Positions 38,820 through 50,213 of a stretch of DNA of 64,000 nt are shown piece by piece (the first letter of the stretch is position 1; the number at the start of each line of letters is the position of its first letter). The DNA is from Ciona savignyi. Taxonomy: Eukaryota; Chordata; Ascidiacea; Phlebobranchia; Cionidae. The notes under the pieces were generated by a model. The model ran no database searches. It was given only the letters and a program-made list of their open reading frames with translations, and was not told the DNA's origin. The DNA lies in contig CH003306.1 of NCBI GenBank assembly GCA_000149265.1, forward strand, positions 78,177 through 142,176, given 5' to 3'. The position numbers and the translations under genes were made by a program.

Positions 38820-40209
38820 CAGTGTCTCTGATTAAACACATTAATTCAGTTAACATTTTAATTATCATCTAGGAATAAGGGTAAGAGGTACTACACCATA
38901 AATAAAAACCTGTTAAATAACTCACTAATGCAACCCACTAAGCTGTTGGTAATTCTTTTTAGGAACTGTATATTTCAAAATAGTTTAATGATAACCATAA
39001 TTTCATGTTGACATTAATAAGCTATGCGCGCTTACATGTGATTACATTGCCGTAATCTTGTTTATATACACGGTATCTGTAGTAAGATTGCTGAAACTAT
39101 GTCAAAACTACGCTATTAAGCTGCCACTACTGTTCATTTAAACTAAAATGATATGTCTTTATAATTGCTAAATGAGCGAATATGGTAATAGCTTAATGCA
39201 TAATACCAATACAATATTACCTGGCCTCTACTACGCGGTTATAATGGCCAACGAAGATAGGTCAGTAGAAACGAAACAAGGCTGAACTGGTTCCATTTCT
39301 TGTAAACAACATGGAATAGTGGTCACGTGATTCGTTCTGGATCAATGAGTAGCGTTTCAAAGCAGTACGATGGCACGTATTATACCTCGCTAAGGTATGA
39401 ATGATGTGCGCCAGTTAAACAAATTTGTTTGTGTACGGCAAAGGCTTCAATAAGGACGATTTGGTGGCACACGGCAAAGACTTAAAACCTAGCTATTTCG
39501 TAAAACATGGTAGGGCATTTTCATATTTGACTAAAAATCGACTATTGTTTTATTTTCAACCAGCAGGCATGTTGTTTTGTATGATTCACCATCGCAACAT
39601 AACCTTGTGCGTGGGTGTGTTTGGAATTCAATACCAATCCGTCCGCCTAAGTTGTAGTGCTTATTAGCAGAATACGATTATACATGCCCATTGAGGCTTT
39701 TATATGTGGTTTTTGATGGAATTGGTATGCCGGATTTAACAATAGACTACGTATAGTTTCTTATTCTAACAGCAAATCTCTGATCAACGTTTTATCCCTG
39801 TTTAACTTTCAATTGTGCTTTGGTAAGAACCGTGAAGGACGTGAAATCTGAACAGTAATTTCCGATTATTAGGGCTACCAACACTTTATCCTGGATTCCT
39901 AGAAAAGTAAAGTGCACGCTTATCCTGCTGAAACATTACCCCCTTGAAGCGCGTACCGCGGAGGGTATGTTGTTCTGGTCCCGCATACGAAACTGTAACG
40001 AATATCAACTTGTTTAATAACTTTGTTTTGTCTTATGTTTTATTTTTATACATTTCACTATGTTTGTTTTTGGTTAATTCTTTATTCAAGAGTCACCGTT
40101 TGTAGAGTTTTTATATTTTACCGCTTTTTTGTTTAATAGTTTCAATGCCATAAGATTGATTTCCTATTCAGAGAGACTAGTTGTTTTTACACCTGCCTAT
40201 TTTTCCTTT

Positions 40210-40497
40210 GTAAAATAGAATGGGATATTCATGTTTATCCCCGTGAATGGGAAAACCAAGGGGGTTAACACACGGGCAATCGTCAGATCACATTGCCCCC
40301 ATCGTCGGGTAACCGGAGCTATATTGCAGTATGTTGCGTATGATTCACGCGTTCCTTCAATTTGGTAAAGCCCATTAATCTTATGGGTTTAAGCAATGTC
40401 CGTTAACTGCTTTGCCCAAGGACACAACCAACTAGCTAGCAATCAGTTTCAAATCTGCAACCCCTCGATTGAAAGGTGACGCACTTAACCACCAGTA
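40210..40497 (-). repeat. SINE-like element, fullest copy of the TGTCCTTGGGCAAG family
   Basis: Read on the minus strand it starts with GGTGGTTAAGTGCGTCACC and GCAGATTTGAAAC, which resemble tRNA A and B boxes. The core TTGTGTCCTTGGGCAAAG follows, then a GGTAAAC-like stretch, and it ends near CATGAATATCC. About a dozen related copies or fragments occur in the window in both orientations. The tRNA-like head suggests a pol III-derived SINE. No long terminal poly(A) is seen. Confidence 0.7.
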
Positions 40498-40995
40498 CTG
40501 CTTGCAAGTAGCCCATTGGCTGTTCCCAGGTGTGACGTTGACTGATTTTTCAAGTTGCATGATTTTGTTTTTATAATTATTTAGATGCGCCAGAAAATGA
40601 TAATACCATAAATACACAACTTTCCTAGTAAAAAGTAACATTTTTTAAGACACGGCAATTAGCGCGACCCAACGTTACACACTTATAAAATCAGCCCCGT
40701 AACACACAGGTTAACACAGCGTATGTTGGATCTACTATCTGCCAGTTTTCTGCTACTAATGGCATCAGCAGCCCAGAACAAGCAACTTATCTACATCAGC
40801 TATAAAATTAAAAAAAAAACATCCGTGTGCGTGTATTATTGCGGTTTACTGATTGTTGACGTTCATGGGGCAAAGCATTTAACGCAATCACTGACCCGAT
40901 GTATCGCATCGGAATTCGTATCTGTAGTAAGATTCCAATTCATTATTCTACTAGGTACAGGCGATGTTCCCTTAGCACAACCCACCAGATGGATA

Positions 40996-41195
40996 GTGAT
41001 AGGATACTCATGTTTATCCCCGTCAGTGGTAAACCCAAGGGATATTAAGATATTCCTTCAATCTCGTACAACCCAATAATCCACTGGGTTCAGACAATGT
41101 CCGTAAAGTGCCCTGCCCAAGGACACAACAGATTAGCAAGTGACCAGTTTCGAGTCTGTATCCTATCAGCTGAAAGGTGGCATTCTGAACCAGCT
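40996..41195 (-). repeat. SINE-like element (TGTCCTTGGGCAAG family)
   Basis: Same order of blocks as the copy at 40210 but with an internal deletion. ATACTCATGTTTATCCCCGT begins the + strand reading, CTGCCCAAGGACACAACAG is the core, and CTGAAAGGTGGCATTC ends it. Confidence 0.65.
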
Positions 41196-41619
41196 TTTTT
41201 AGCCAGTAACTTAAAAACAGTTATTAACAATCGTTGCTTAAGCCGAGTGCGAGTGGATTAAGCGATTATAAAAACACAATAACAATATCTTCGCATCACC
41301 TTCGGTAGTTCGACAATGGTATTAGGTAATCTGACGATTTCCTATGAGATGCATCTCCACTTGGGTCCACCGACAAACTGAATTGGATATTACGAAATAC
41401 AATATAGCGAAGTGTACCAAAAAAACAATATTTTGTAGTTTGCCTTTCATTTAACAGGTATAGCTGGTCTACCCTATAGAGCCGTTGCCCGAAAATGTCA
41501 ATTCACTGGGTGCAACCCAATACTGGAATAGGAACGATCCACTTTTATTTACATTACCAGTTGTCACCATCAAAATCAAACTGTACACAGAATCCAAAAT
41601 CTGGCAGTGATTCAAATTA

Positions 41620-41625
41620 TTTATT
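41620..41625 (-). terminator. Polyadenylation signal for NOP56
   Basis: AATAAA on the minus strand about 75 bases after the NOP56 stop codon, a typical position for a short 3' untranslated region. Confidence 0.6.
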
Positions 41626-41697
41626 TAATATCAAAATGATATTCATGATAAAATATTATGCCAACTAGCTTATTAAAAGCAGCATATTAAAGTTAGC

Positions 41698-43410
41698 TCA
41701 GATTGCAGCTACCTTTTTCTTTTTCTTCTTTTTTGCAGACAACTCAACATCTGAATTTGCTACAACAGAATTATCCAGCTTGCTTTTCTTTTTCTTCTTT
41801 ATGGGCGATTCCTCTTTGATTGTTTCAACAATGCTTTCTCCATTTTCAATTTTCTTCTTTTTCTTCTTCTTCTTTTTGGGAGTGTCAACCTCCATGTCTT
41901 CAGCTGTTTCGTTACTTTCTTCCTTCACAAGATCCTCTTCCACCGGTTCCTTCTTAACTTTCTTCTTTTTTGGAGTCTTTGCATTCTGCTCAGTAAGTAC
42001 TTTCTTAACTTCTGGTTCATCTGCGTCTTCCGCGGGTTCAGATTTCCTCTTTTTCTTCTTGCTCTTTGGTTTTTTAGCAGAATCGTCAATGGCAGCCAAA
42101 TGCGACTTTACCACTTCCTCTGCCTCCAACACAGCTTCCTTCATCACATCACAATTCTTTCTTGGTGCGATTCCATTCTCGTAAAACTTCAGCCTCTCCT
42201 CGACTTGGTCCTTGAGCTTTTCGCCGAAAATCGAGTTTGGATGTTCAGTGAAGCAATCAATACGGGAAGCAATTGAGCATTTATTCGCTAAGTACCTTGA
42301 AATTCGACCTTTGTTTTTGGCTCCTGCACGGCCAATGAAAGTTGAATGAAAGATGAGACCGTACTTAGGGGTGTTGCCTTTTGCCTTTAACGCCCTAAAG
42401 AGTGCCTTTTCAGCTCCAAGAATCTGCACAGTGGAAGCTGGATATTTTGCCAAGCTTGTGAGACTGCCAGCATGGGAAATCAGCCTTGCACCCACAACAT
42501 CTCCTATGAGGGTAGAAAGATTTGGAGCCACCGATTGCATTCTTTTATGCAAATATTCCACCAACCCTTTCTTGTAATTTGTCAGTGATATTACACGACT
42601 ACAGAAAGACTCAATGTTGATCAAATCGATGGGAGAGACATCCATTCCCATTGACATTTTTGAGGCTGAAATTATGCTTTGTGCTTTGGCAGAATCCATT
42701 GTAATTTCTTCCAGTTGTTCTTCAATATTTTCAGGCATCGCTTTACGATTTCCAATTAATTTGACCAAATTGCAGTACATGTAGTTGTCACTTGATATTT
42801 TCACCAACTCTGGAAAATGATAGGAATACCACTCTTTCACTCTCATGGAGAAAGTATTGATATCTTTATCCAACTGGTCTAACAGAGCAATGCTTTGAAT
42901 AATCATGTTGTCTGATCTATTAACATTAAACTTAACTTTTGCTCTGGAGTAACTGTGCCCCAAACCAAGCTGAGCTTTTGCTTCTGCTTGCAAGGACAAG
43001 CCTTTGACCATATTAGGAAAATGCAAGCGAAGACCACGAAGAATTTCCAAAACTGCATCACCGGTTGTGCATTTTATTCCAGTTTCCTCTTGTATAGTCC
43101 CAGAGATTCTTGTGTCGCTAATTCCCAGGAGCACATTTCCCTTTTTCATGCTTGGTATATTCGACTGAAGGAAAGTTTTGAGGTCCTCATGCACAATTCC
43201 CTCAGAAATAGAGTTCACATTGTCCAAGGCATTTGTGCCCGATTTAAAGGGCAAAAATGATATTAGCTTGACAGTGCTAGCAAACAAACTGAAGTCTAAA
43301 ATTGCCTGCTCAACTGTTGGCAACAATGAACCGATGTCCTCAACTTCTTTCACAAAGAACAATGCATATCCAGCAGCGTGTTCATACAACACATACAATT
43401 GGGATGCCAT
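41698..43410 (-). CDS. NOP56: NOP56, box C/D snoRNP core protein, intronless
   Basis: One uninterrupted 570-codon frame from ATG (43410) to TGA at 41700-41698. The N-terminal NOP5NT domain ([14 protein letters not shown]) is followed by the NOSIC/coiled-coil region (about 165-220; [12 protein letters not shown]). The Nop RNP-binding domain (about 255-410) carries the signature [15 protein letters not shown] and [22 protein letters not shown]-rich tail (about 440-570) has many poly-lysine runs. Length and order match eukaryotic NOP56 rather than NOP58. It is a nucleolar protein that pairs with NOP58, fibrillarin and 15.5K/SNU13 in box C/D snoRNPs guiding rRNA 2'-O-methylation. There is no frameshift or poly(A) remnant, so it does not look like a dead retrocopy, although the lack of introns is notable. 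Confidence 0.97.
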   Translation of the reverse strand: MASQLYVLYEHAAGYALFFVKEVEDIGSLLPTVEQAILDFSLFASTVKLISFLPFKSGTNALDNVNSISEGIVHEDLKTFLQSNIPSMKKGNVLLGISDTRISGTIQEETGIKCTTGDAVLEILRGLRLHFPNMVKGLSLQAEAKAQLGLGHSYSRAKVKFNVNRSDNMIIQSIALLDQLDKDINTFSMRVKEWYSYHFPELVKISSDNYMYCNLVKLIGNRKAMPENIEEQLEEITMDSAKAQSIISASKMSMGMDVSPIDLINIESFCSRVISLTNYKKGLVEYLHKRMQSVAPNLSTLIGDVVGARLISHAGSLTSLAKYPASTVQILGAEKALFRALKAKGNTPKYGLIFHSTFIGRAGAKNKGRISRYLANKCSIASRIDCFTEHPNSIFGEKLKDQVEERLKFYENGIAPRKNCDVMKEAVLEAEEVVKSHLAAIDDSAKKPKSKKKKRKSEPAEDADEPEVKKVLTEQNAKTPKKKKVKKEPVEEDLVKEESNETAEDMEVDTPKKKKKKKKKIENGESIVETIKEESPIKKKKKSKLDNSVVANSDVELSAKKKKKKKVAAI

Positions 43411-45084
43411 TTTATAGCGATTAATAATTCAATATACCCTTTAACATGGCATCCTAAGAAATATTAACAGTAAGGTATGCTTTAAAATAGCCAAGATATT
43501 ACGTAGAAAAATACAAATCTATATGAGCTTAGTATTTCTGAGAAAAACGAGTGAGTTTTGTATGTACAGCTTACCAAAATTTTAAGCGATAAGTCAACCG
43601 TCTTAATTTACCTTCACATACTCCTACTTCACTACACCATTCATTTAAACTGAGAACAGTTAAATAAATGATGGAAAGAACGATTAAGAAATAAGCAACA
43701 GCACCACACGATGACTAAAAGTGAAAATACAGGCAAATGAAAAATCTGAAACATGTGGTGATAATCATAGAAATGTCAAGAAGCATTTTATTTAAGGGGA
43801 TCGTATTCAGGCTGATGATGACGGTTCGGACTTAACATACAACGGCAGTGTTTGTTAATTAAAATAAACATAAGACTATGATAATTATGTTAAATGTGTT
43901 TGTTAACTACAGGGTCACCCAAATCATCATACGGCACTTCAAACTTGGTCCTCCCATGCCAGCGCGTCAAACGCTGCACACTTTAATTTAAATTCCTTAA
44001 TTTCTCGCTTTTTCGTTTTATTAGTTCGTCCTTCAGTTTTATTTTCGTTCAGTTGACAGTAATAGTTGGTTTCGGTGCAGTAGTTTGTTTTCCTATTTTT
44101 TATTGCAATTTATTTGTAGTAGTGGTGCTTACTAACTTATATTTATTTTAGAGCTGCATACCTCAGTCATTTACTATTAGAAAACCTATCCCCTCCGTCA
44201 TTTTCCCCATCTCAAAGCCAATTTTTTTACAAGTAAACAAGACAACACTTTACTTCGCCGTTTTGTAAAAAAAAGTTCAAGTTAACTCCAGACAGTCAAT
44301 CTGTTCGAACAATTTTATTTAATATGCTGTCAACTGAATTGTCATCGTATACCAACCTAAATACTTCATTTAGAAGACATGGATAGGTCCATCAAGTTTG
44401 GAATGGCACCTCGTGAATTTCTGCTTGCAGAAATAAATGTTATACACTTTGTATTAGATATACCGAGAGTGATCAGTTAACCATACACATACATAGTCAT
44501 AGTGTATATCTTTTAACTACATGCAAAAAAATATTGATCCCGGAGTTTCACACCCGAACTTTGCATATATGTGTTGTGGAAGTAAACTATTGCTGTGTGT
44601 TAATAATGTTGGCGGCTGGGTCTTGATCAGGTCGAATTTTAGAAAGATAGATAAAAGATAAAATATTCATGTTTGTAGATGGCGTATACCCAATTAAGAC
44701 CTCTATGCGCGGTAGGATGTGGCGAGTGGTAACCCGCTTTTAGTCATTGTTTTTAGTAACAATGGTGGTGATTCCCTAATGTTTGTTTGGTTAAAAGCAA
44801 CATTTTCTAGGATGCGCGCCGGTGTTCTCGTTGTAAAGTTTTGTAATAGTGGAGCAATGTTTTGTAAAATAAAGGTGTTGATTGTGCATCTGCTAGCTGT
44901 TTTGTTGGGAAAAAAGCTCAAACATTTTTGAGGGTTTTGAGTTTGTAGAGTTTGGATAGGTTGCAGATCCAAACCTCAATTTTTAATTCTGAAAATATCT
45001 AAGACTTTCTGTGTTAGGATTTTGAGTGACAGCCGTTTTTGTAAGGTCAGTTTGCATTGGAGAGATAGGGAGAATAATTAGTTG

Positions 45085-45385
45085 AACGCCTACTATACTT
45101 GTGAATGAAAAAAAAACGAAAGGGGTTAACAAACGGACATTCGTCAAATCACCACGCGCCTTGCATAGGGTTACCAGAGCTATTGTAGTGTGTTGAGTAT
45201 GATTCGGACGTTTTTTCAATATGGTAGAAACGCTTTAATTGGCTAGGTTCAGGCTATTTTAAGCACCTTAACCAAGATTTAGGCAATCCGTTAAGTGCCT
45301 TTCCCAAGAACATAACCGACAAGCTAGCGATCAGTGTCGAACCTGCAAACTTTCAGTTGAAAGACTACGCAGTAACCGACCAAAA
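45085..45385 (-). repeat. SINE-like element (TGTCCTTGGGCAAG family)
   Basis: The + strand reading has GGGGTTAACAAACGGACATTC, TATTGTAGTGTGTTGAGTATG, CTTTCCCAAGAACATAACCGA and TCGAACCTGCAAACTTTCAG, in the same order as the copy at 40210, with moderate divergence. Confidence 0.6.
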
Positions 45386-45918
45386 TCAATGATGTTCAGG
45401 CGTCTCAGGCTAAATTAACCAGCTGGGCCATATCAGCAGACAAGTAAACAACGGACATATCAGTCACCAGCATTAAGCAGAAAAAAAACGTAGTAAACGC
45501 AACAAGCATCTTCTAGATTTCGAAGGGAACTCGTAACTTCGACCAAAACCAACCACTCGCTTTGCTCTTTTTGTCTGTGCTAAAAACTTAGCAGACCAGT
45601 GGATAAATGGCAGTCAAAATAACACAACGTTTAAATCATCCACAACACACTCCAATAACTTGGATAACCTGACGGTATTTAAACACACCTGGGATTTTTT
45701 TTACATTCATGTGGAAAATACAAGAATATTTAGTTCTATCATGGACTTTTTGTTTAGCAGTTCTTGGGCAGGTATGTTGTGCATGCCGACCCATTTTTAA
45801 TGGTAGCGCGGCGGACGGCTTACTTGAAGGCCGGGTGATATTTGCCGATTGACAGCCACGATTGTTTATGGGTAATTCATCCAACGGCAATTTCCAACGC
45901 AAGTAAACATTTTACCAT

Positions 45919-45924
45919 TTTATT
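45919..45924 (-). terminator. Polyadenylation signal for TTI1
   Basis: AATAAA on the minus strand beginning 21 bases after the TTI1 stop codon. This would give a very short 3' untranslated region. Confidence 0.5.
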
Positions 45925-45944
45925 TAAAAAAATGAAAGTATTAA

Positions 45945-48900
45945 TTAACCGCAGTCATTTAACAGAATGACAACATTTTTAGAATATTCGCTGCTTGCTT
46001 CATCTCTTTCACACGCAGTTGCATTTTCTAACTTGGAATTCACGCTACGGCTTTGACACACTGGGGGTGTGGTTTGCAAGTCACTTAAAAACAGCCAAAC
46101 TGCATCTTTGTTCAGGTTTATAAGACTACTGAACAAAGACAGAGCAGCTTCTTGCAGTTTTGGCCACTGTTGACAGCTTAAGAACCCGTAACACGATGAA
46201 CAAACTGAAATAATGTTGATTCCAGCCAGTGATGATTGAACTAATAAAGGACCCAAGTGCTGAAGAAAGCTGAGCTGCAGTTTGTAAAGAGCGGAGTGTG
46301 TAAACACTGGGTTGTAACTGTGACCTTGTTGCATTTTGTTTTTTATCTGCTGTTGTTTTAGAAATGAAACGAGTTTCGGCAAAATTTCTTTTCCCAATCG
46401 CTTACGAATAAAGTCTCCACAATTAGAAGACATGCAGCATATCACTTCAAACGCTTTTTGTACAACCTGAGAAAAAATTGCCAATTAGCAAGAAAATACA
46501 GGATTTAACGAAAAAATATATAATGAGGTTATAGTACTTTTATAATAGTATTTAGTACTGCAAAATCTTAGGTAACCTGGTATTGGCCACACTAACCCTT
46601 GCATTCTCCCATCTATGGAAATATAAATAAGTATCCTAACCTGTAGTTCAGTGTCCTCAAATCTCGCAAGGAGTGATGCCCAAAGTTGATGAACCATAGG
46701 AAGCAGCCAGTTTTCATGTGCAGCAATAGCTTCGACCCCCTCTGCTACTGCATTCATGACGAGTATCCGTGTACTTCTATCTTTGTGTGCCATCAAATTC
46801 TTGCACCGTTGCAGGATTTCAAGAACAACAGCAACATCTGGTGGCGGTTTTTCATCAGAACTTTCACAAGGGTCTTCTTCAATATCCGCTGAATCCTCTA
46901 CATTGTTGTCTGGTGAAATTTCTTCTTCAGTCAATGGTGCCTGGGTTTCCAATGTCTTTAAGCTGCACTGGTGAATGAATTCAAGTACATCTTGATGGTC
47001 AGGTTTTTCCAAGCTGAAATAGAAGGGGAAGAAACTTTAAACTTTAAGTAAATAGTTATGCTATATAAAACAACTAAAGATTGTCAGATATATGGTACCG
47101 GTAATCTGTAAGACAATTTGTTAAAGCATATTTATAAAACAAAGCAGAATTGTATTTGTTATCCTTATTCTGTGATATTTCATTCAGTGGACAGTATAAA
47201 AAAGGTTGTTCCAAATTTTTTGTGAAAATTGTTAACATTTTTTAAAATTATGCTTTTATTGGTATGAATGGTACCTACTGAGTCCACAATCTTTCATTAA
47301 ATTGACTTAATTGCTATGCGATTGATTTCACTTGGTTAATATGTTGTAACTGTCAAAAAACAACAACAAATGATAAAAATGCACAGACTTTGACGGTTGT
47401 ACTTGTTGAGAATTGAGAAAAGGTAAGTTCAAAATATTATATTATAATTCAGGTTTAGTTTTGTTAAGTGTAATATACCAAAAGTCACCTGTTTATTTCT
47501 ACTTTCTTTTGATCACTTCTAAACCACTGACGTATTGAATGAATAATACAAACAAACAATCGTAAAAACGACTGCAGAGTATCCAGATTAGTTTTGGTAG
47601 TGTCAAACTTGCACAAGATTTCAGTAACGGTGTCACGAACCAGAGGAAATAATCTAATATCGTTGTATATCAATATTGCTTGGAGAACATCTGGACAACT
47701 GAAATGTGTATTATAAAGGTGAAGGTAAAACATTTATGTAACGATATGTATAGTATATATTTTTAGAATATACATCGGTATATTGTATCTATATCGAACA
47801 ACATGCTTTCCGCACAAATAGCCTGGTGGGTTAAATCACCTCTCAGCCAAACATTTGCCGGTTCTAAAGTGGTCGATATCTAGTGAGTTGTGTCTTTAGG
47901 CAAAAATGTTAACAGGTAGTCCTAAACCCAGTAGATTATTGGTTTCTAAAACTAAAAGAAGCTCTTTAGGCAAACGCTTTGGTAAACAAAAGGTAGTGCT
48001 AGGTAATGTGCCGGTTAGTTCGCTCCCTTAGATGTTTTCGATTTAACCTGTCAAGTGCCCATGTGATAACCGCCCAATGCATTTTCCCCTTTACAAGAAT
48101 AAAAGAGAAAATTACAATTATCTACATAATGTAAACATAGATTGAAGTCAGCATTTACATACCGTGGAAATAAAGGTAAATGTTGTAGATGTAACGACAG
48201 CGTGCTTGCTAGATAATCTGCATTGCTTTTGATCAGTTCAGCAGTCGATATATGGCCACAACTTCTACTGATAATAGCAAGGGAAAAAACTGCACTTTGC
48301 GATATTTCATGGTCAGAATGGCTCACCTTTTCCAAAAATGGATACAAAACCTTGATCAGTTTGTGGGAAAATGTGCGCTGTAACAAAGTTGAAAAGACAG
48401 CAAATGATTGCAACTGGAGACAGACTAATAAACTGTTACTTGAAAGAGGTTTTACAAGCTTGGGGTGACGAGCATTTAATGGAAAAGTAATTGCATAAGG
48501 TTTAGCAATTTCTGAAAAGTAATGGTCTTTATTGATAATTTGAAGCTCACAGTCACCAGTTGACCTATTGGTAATATCTTCAGTATACAAATCAAGCAGT
48601 TCGTCTATTACTGCTTCAGATGTATTGGATGATTTGTCTGCTCCAAGAAGAATTTCTTTGATGATTGCTACAGCGGCTAACCGTTTTGTGTCAGTTTGGT
48701 ATTTTTCCATTAAAACTCCAACCAAAAGTTCAATGTCTCCATATGAGCCAAGAATTTTGCAAACTTTGCTGAGTACTGATGCTGTTGGATTCCGTTGAAA
48801 ATTTTTGAGCGTCTCCAGTACTTCTACACTGTCCATTGGGCATTGGAACTCGGTGCTATTTATTTTATTTAATTCAACTTCACCAAACAAACATACTGCT

Positions 48901-50213
48901 AACACCTCATAATTGAAGCAGTGTAACATAGATTCAAGTAAACTAACAACGTGACAGGCAGAATTGAATACAGAGCTCAAGTCATGTTTCAAAACTGTAA
49001 GGTAACCCAGAAGTAATGATAAAGTTGATACTTTTTCATATTCTGAATACTTCTTAAGTTTTTGTGGCAGTTCTTCGCATAAGTTAAACAACTCATTTTT
49101 AACAGTATCCATAAAATCTAACTTCAGAGATGGGTCTTGGAAACTACCCATAAAATCTTCAATGACCGTTTTGCTAGCTTTAGAAACTCTATCAACAGAA
49201 TCGTTAAGAAGAATTAATATAGGATACATGATTGTAGTGTAAGACATCTTTAACGATTTTCTACAATCAATTAACAGTGTACGGCAGAGGTCCAACAAAC
49301 ATAATCTCACATTTTCGTCATCATCATCTTTGATCAGTAAGATTTTTACCAAAGCCAAATCTAAGTTGTCAGACATACCATCGATCCAGGCTTGATCTCG
49401 ACTTTTTACAAGTGATAAGATTCGTTTATCCACTGACAGCTTATTATGTGATTTTTGCCTGGTCGCAGCTGTCAATGCCTTATCCCCAAGAGTGGTACTA
49501 AGCAAAACAGCAACAAGACCGAAACAGGAACATCGTAATTTTTTCCCAAGTTTTACGCTTATAATATTTGCAACAGTACAACTAATTCCCGGCATAAAGC
49601 ATGCCATACAGTCACCAACTTGTAAAGAAAATTCTGATTTTTGGGCTTCATTTAACTCTTTCCAAAATGTTGGCACACATAATGTTGTCAGCATGTCAAT
49701 GGCATTACGCTTGTTTGAGTTATTTGTTGGCGTGTTCAAAATAGATAAGCATAAAGAAACAAGGTGGCCTAGAATTGGTAGTTGGGTGTAAGCATAAAAA
49801 GACTTCCAAGAATCAATGCTAGAATTGAGCAAACATTTAAGTGCATGTAATGTTGCATCAATTAATTCTTCATTTTGCTTTGCGGCAATGTGGGAATTTT
49901 CAGTTACAGTGATGCAAATCAGTAGCTGTTTTAAAATATCTGATTTAGTCTCCCATTTGATCCATCTTGTGTTTTTAAACATATGCGAAAAACAATTTGC
50001 AGCAAGAATCAAAGAATCACTCTCCACATTTTCCTTTCTCAAAATTTGTTGCAAGGCCAAGAGAATGACCTCATGTAAAGGTTGTACCACATCACCAGGT
50101 AATTTACACAATACCTTATTCAGTTTTTGTAGCGTGGACTTCTGTTTTGTTTTAAACAGTTCGAAAGAAACAGAATAAGCTTGCTTTACGTCTTCGGAAA
50201 TGTTGAGAGACAT
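45945..50213 (-). CDS. TTI1: TELO2-interacting protein 1 (TTI1), 4 exons
   Basis: Exons 50213-48163, 47698-47489, 47013-46641 and 46466-45945 (TAA) join in frame with GT-AG borders to 1052 codons, close to the vertebrate length near 1090. The protein is a leucine-rich helical-repeat (HEAT-type) solenoid. Landmarks I recognise are FLPGIS, STLSLLLGYL, LYPFLEKVSH, LLPMVHQLWASL and CGDFIRKRLGKEILPKL, then KLQEAALSLF near the end. An acidic low-complexity stretch lies in exon 3. Family role: TTI1 forms the TTT complex with TELO2 and TTI2, a cochaperone for folding and stability of PIKK kinases (mTOR, ATM, ATR, DNA-PKcs, SMG1). On the minus strand TTCTTTAG lies 14 bases before the ATG, a possible acceptor for a 5' untranslated intron or a spliced leader. 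Intron 1 holds a SINE fragment. Confidence 0.93.
47820..48025 (+). repeat. SINE-like fragment in TTI1 intron 1
   Basis: TAGCCTGGTGGGTTAAATCAC gives a tRNA-like A box. GCCGGTTCTAAAGTGG, GAGTTGTGTCTTTAGGCAAAA and AAACCCAGTAGATTATTGG follow, as in the 51575 and 59450 copies. Confidence 0.6.

Larger units (their letters stand above)
37061..41697. other. Intergenic region between the receptor and NOP56
   Basis: About 4.6 kb without a convincing gene. It should contain the receptor promoter and any 5' untranslated exons. It holds an AT-rich palindrome at 38777-38819 and two SINE copies at 40210-40497 and 40996-41195. Short frames near 39425 and 40723 lack family similarity or splice context. Confidence 0.5.
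43411..45944. other. Intergenic region between NOP56 and TTI1
   Basis: It should contain the NOP56 promoter just right of 43410. A SINE copy lies at 45085-45385. The other short frames have no splice context or recognisable similarity. Confidence 0.5.

Noticed and set aside
39425-39667. 80-codon + strand frame upstream of the receptor
   Set aside because: No similarity, weak start context, and no supporting splice sites.
41780-42184. 134-codon + strand frame rich in F and S
   Set aside because: It is the complement of the lysine-rich NOP56 tail; the phenylalanine runs are antisense poly-lysine codons.
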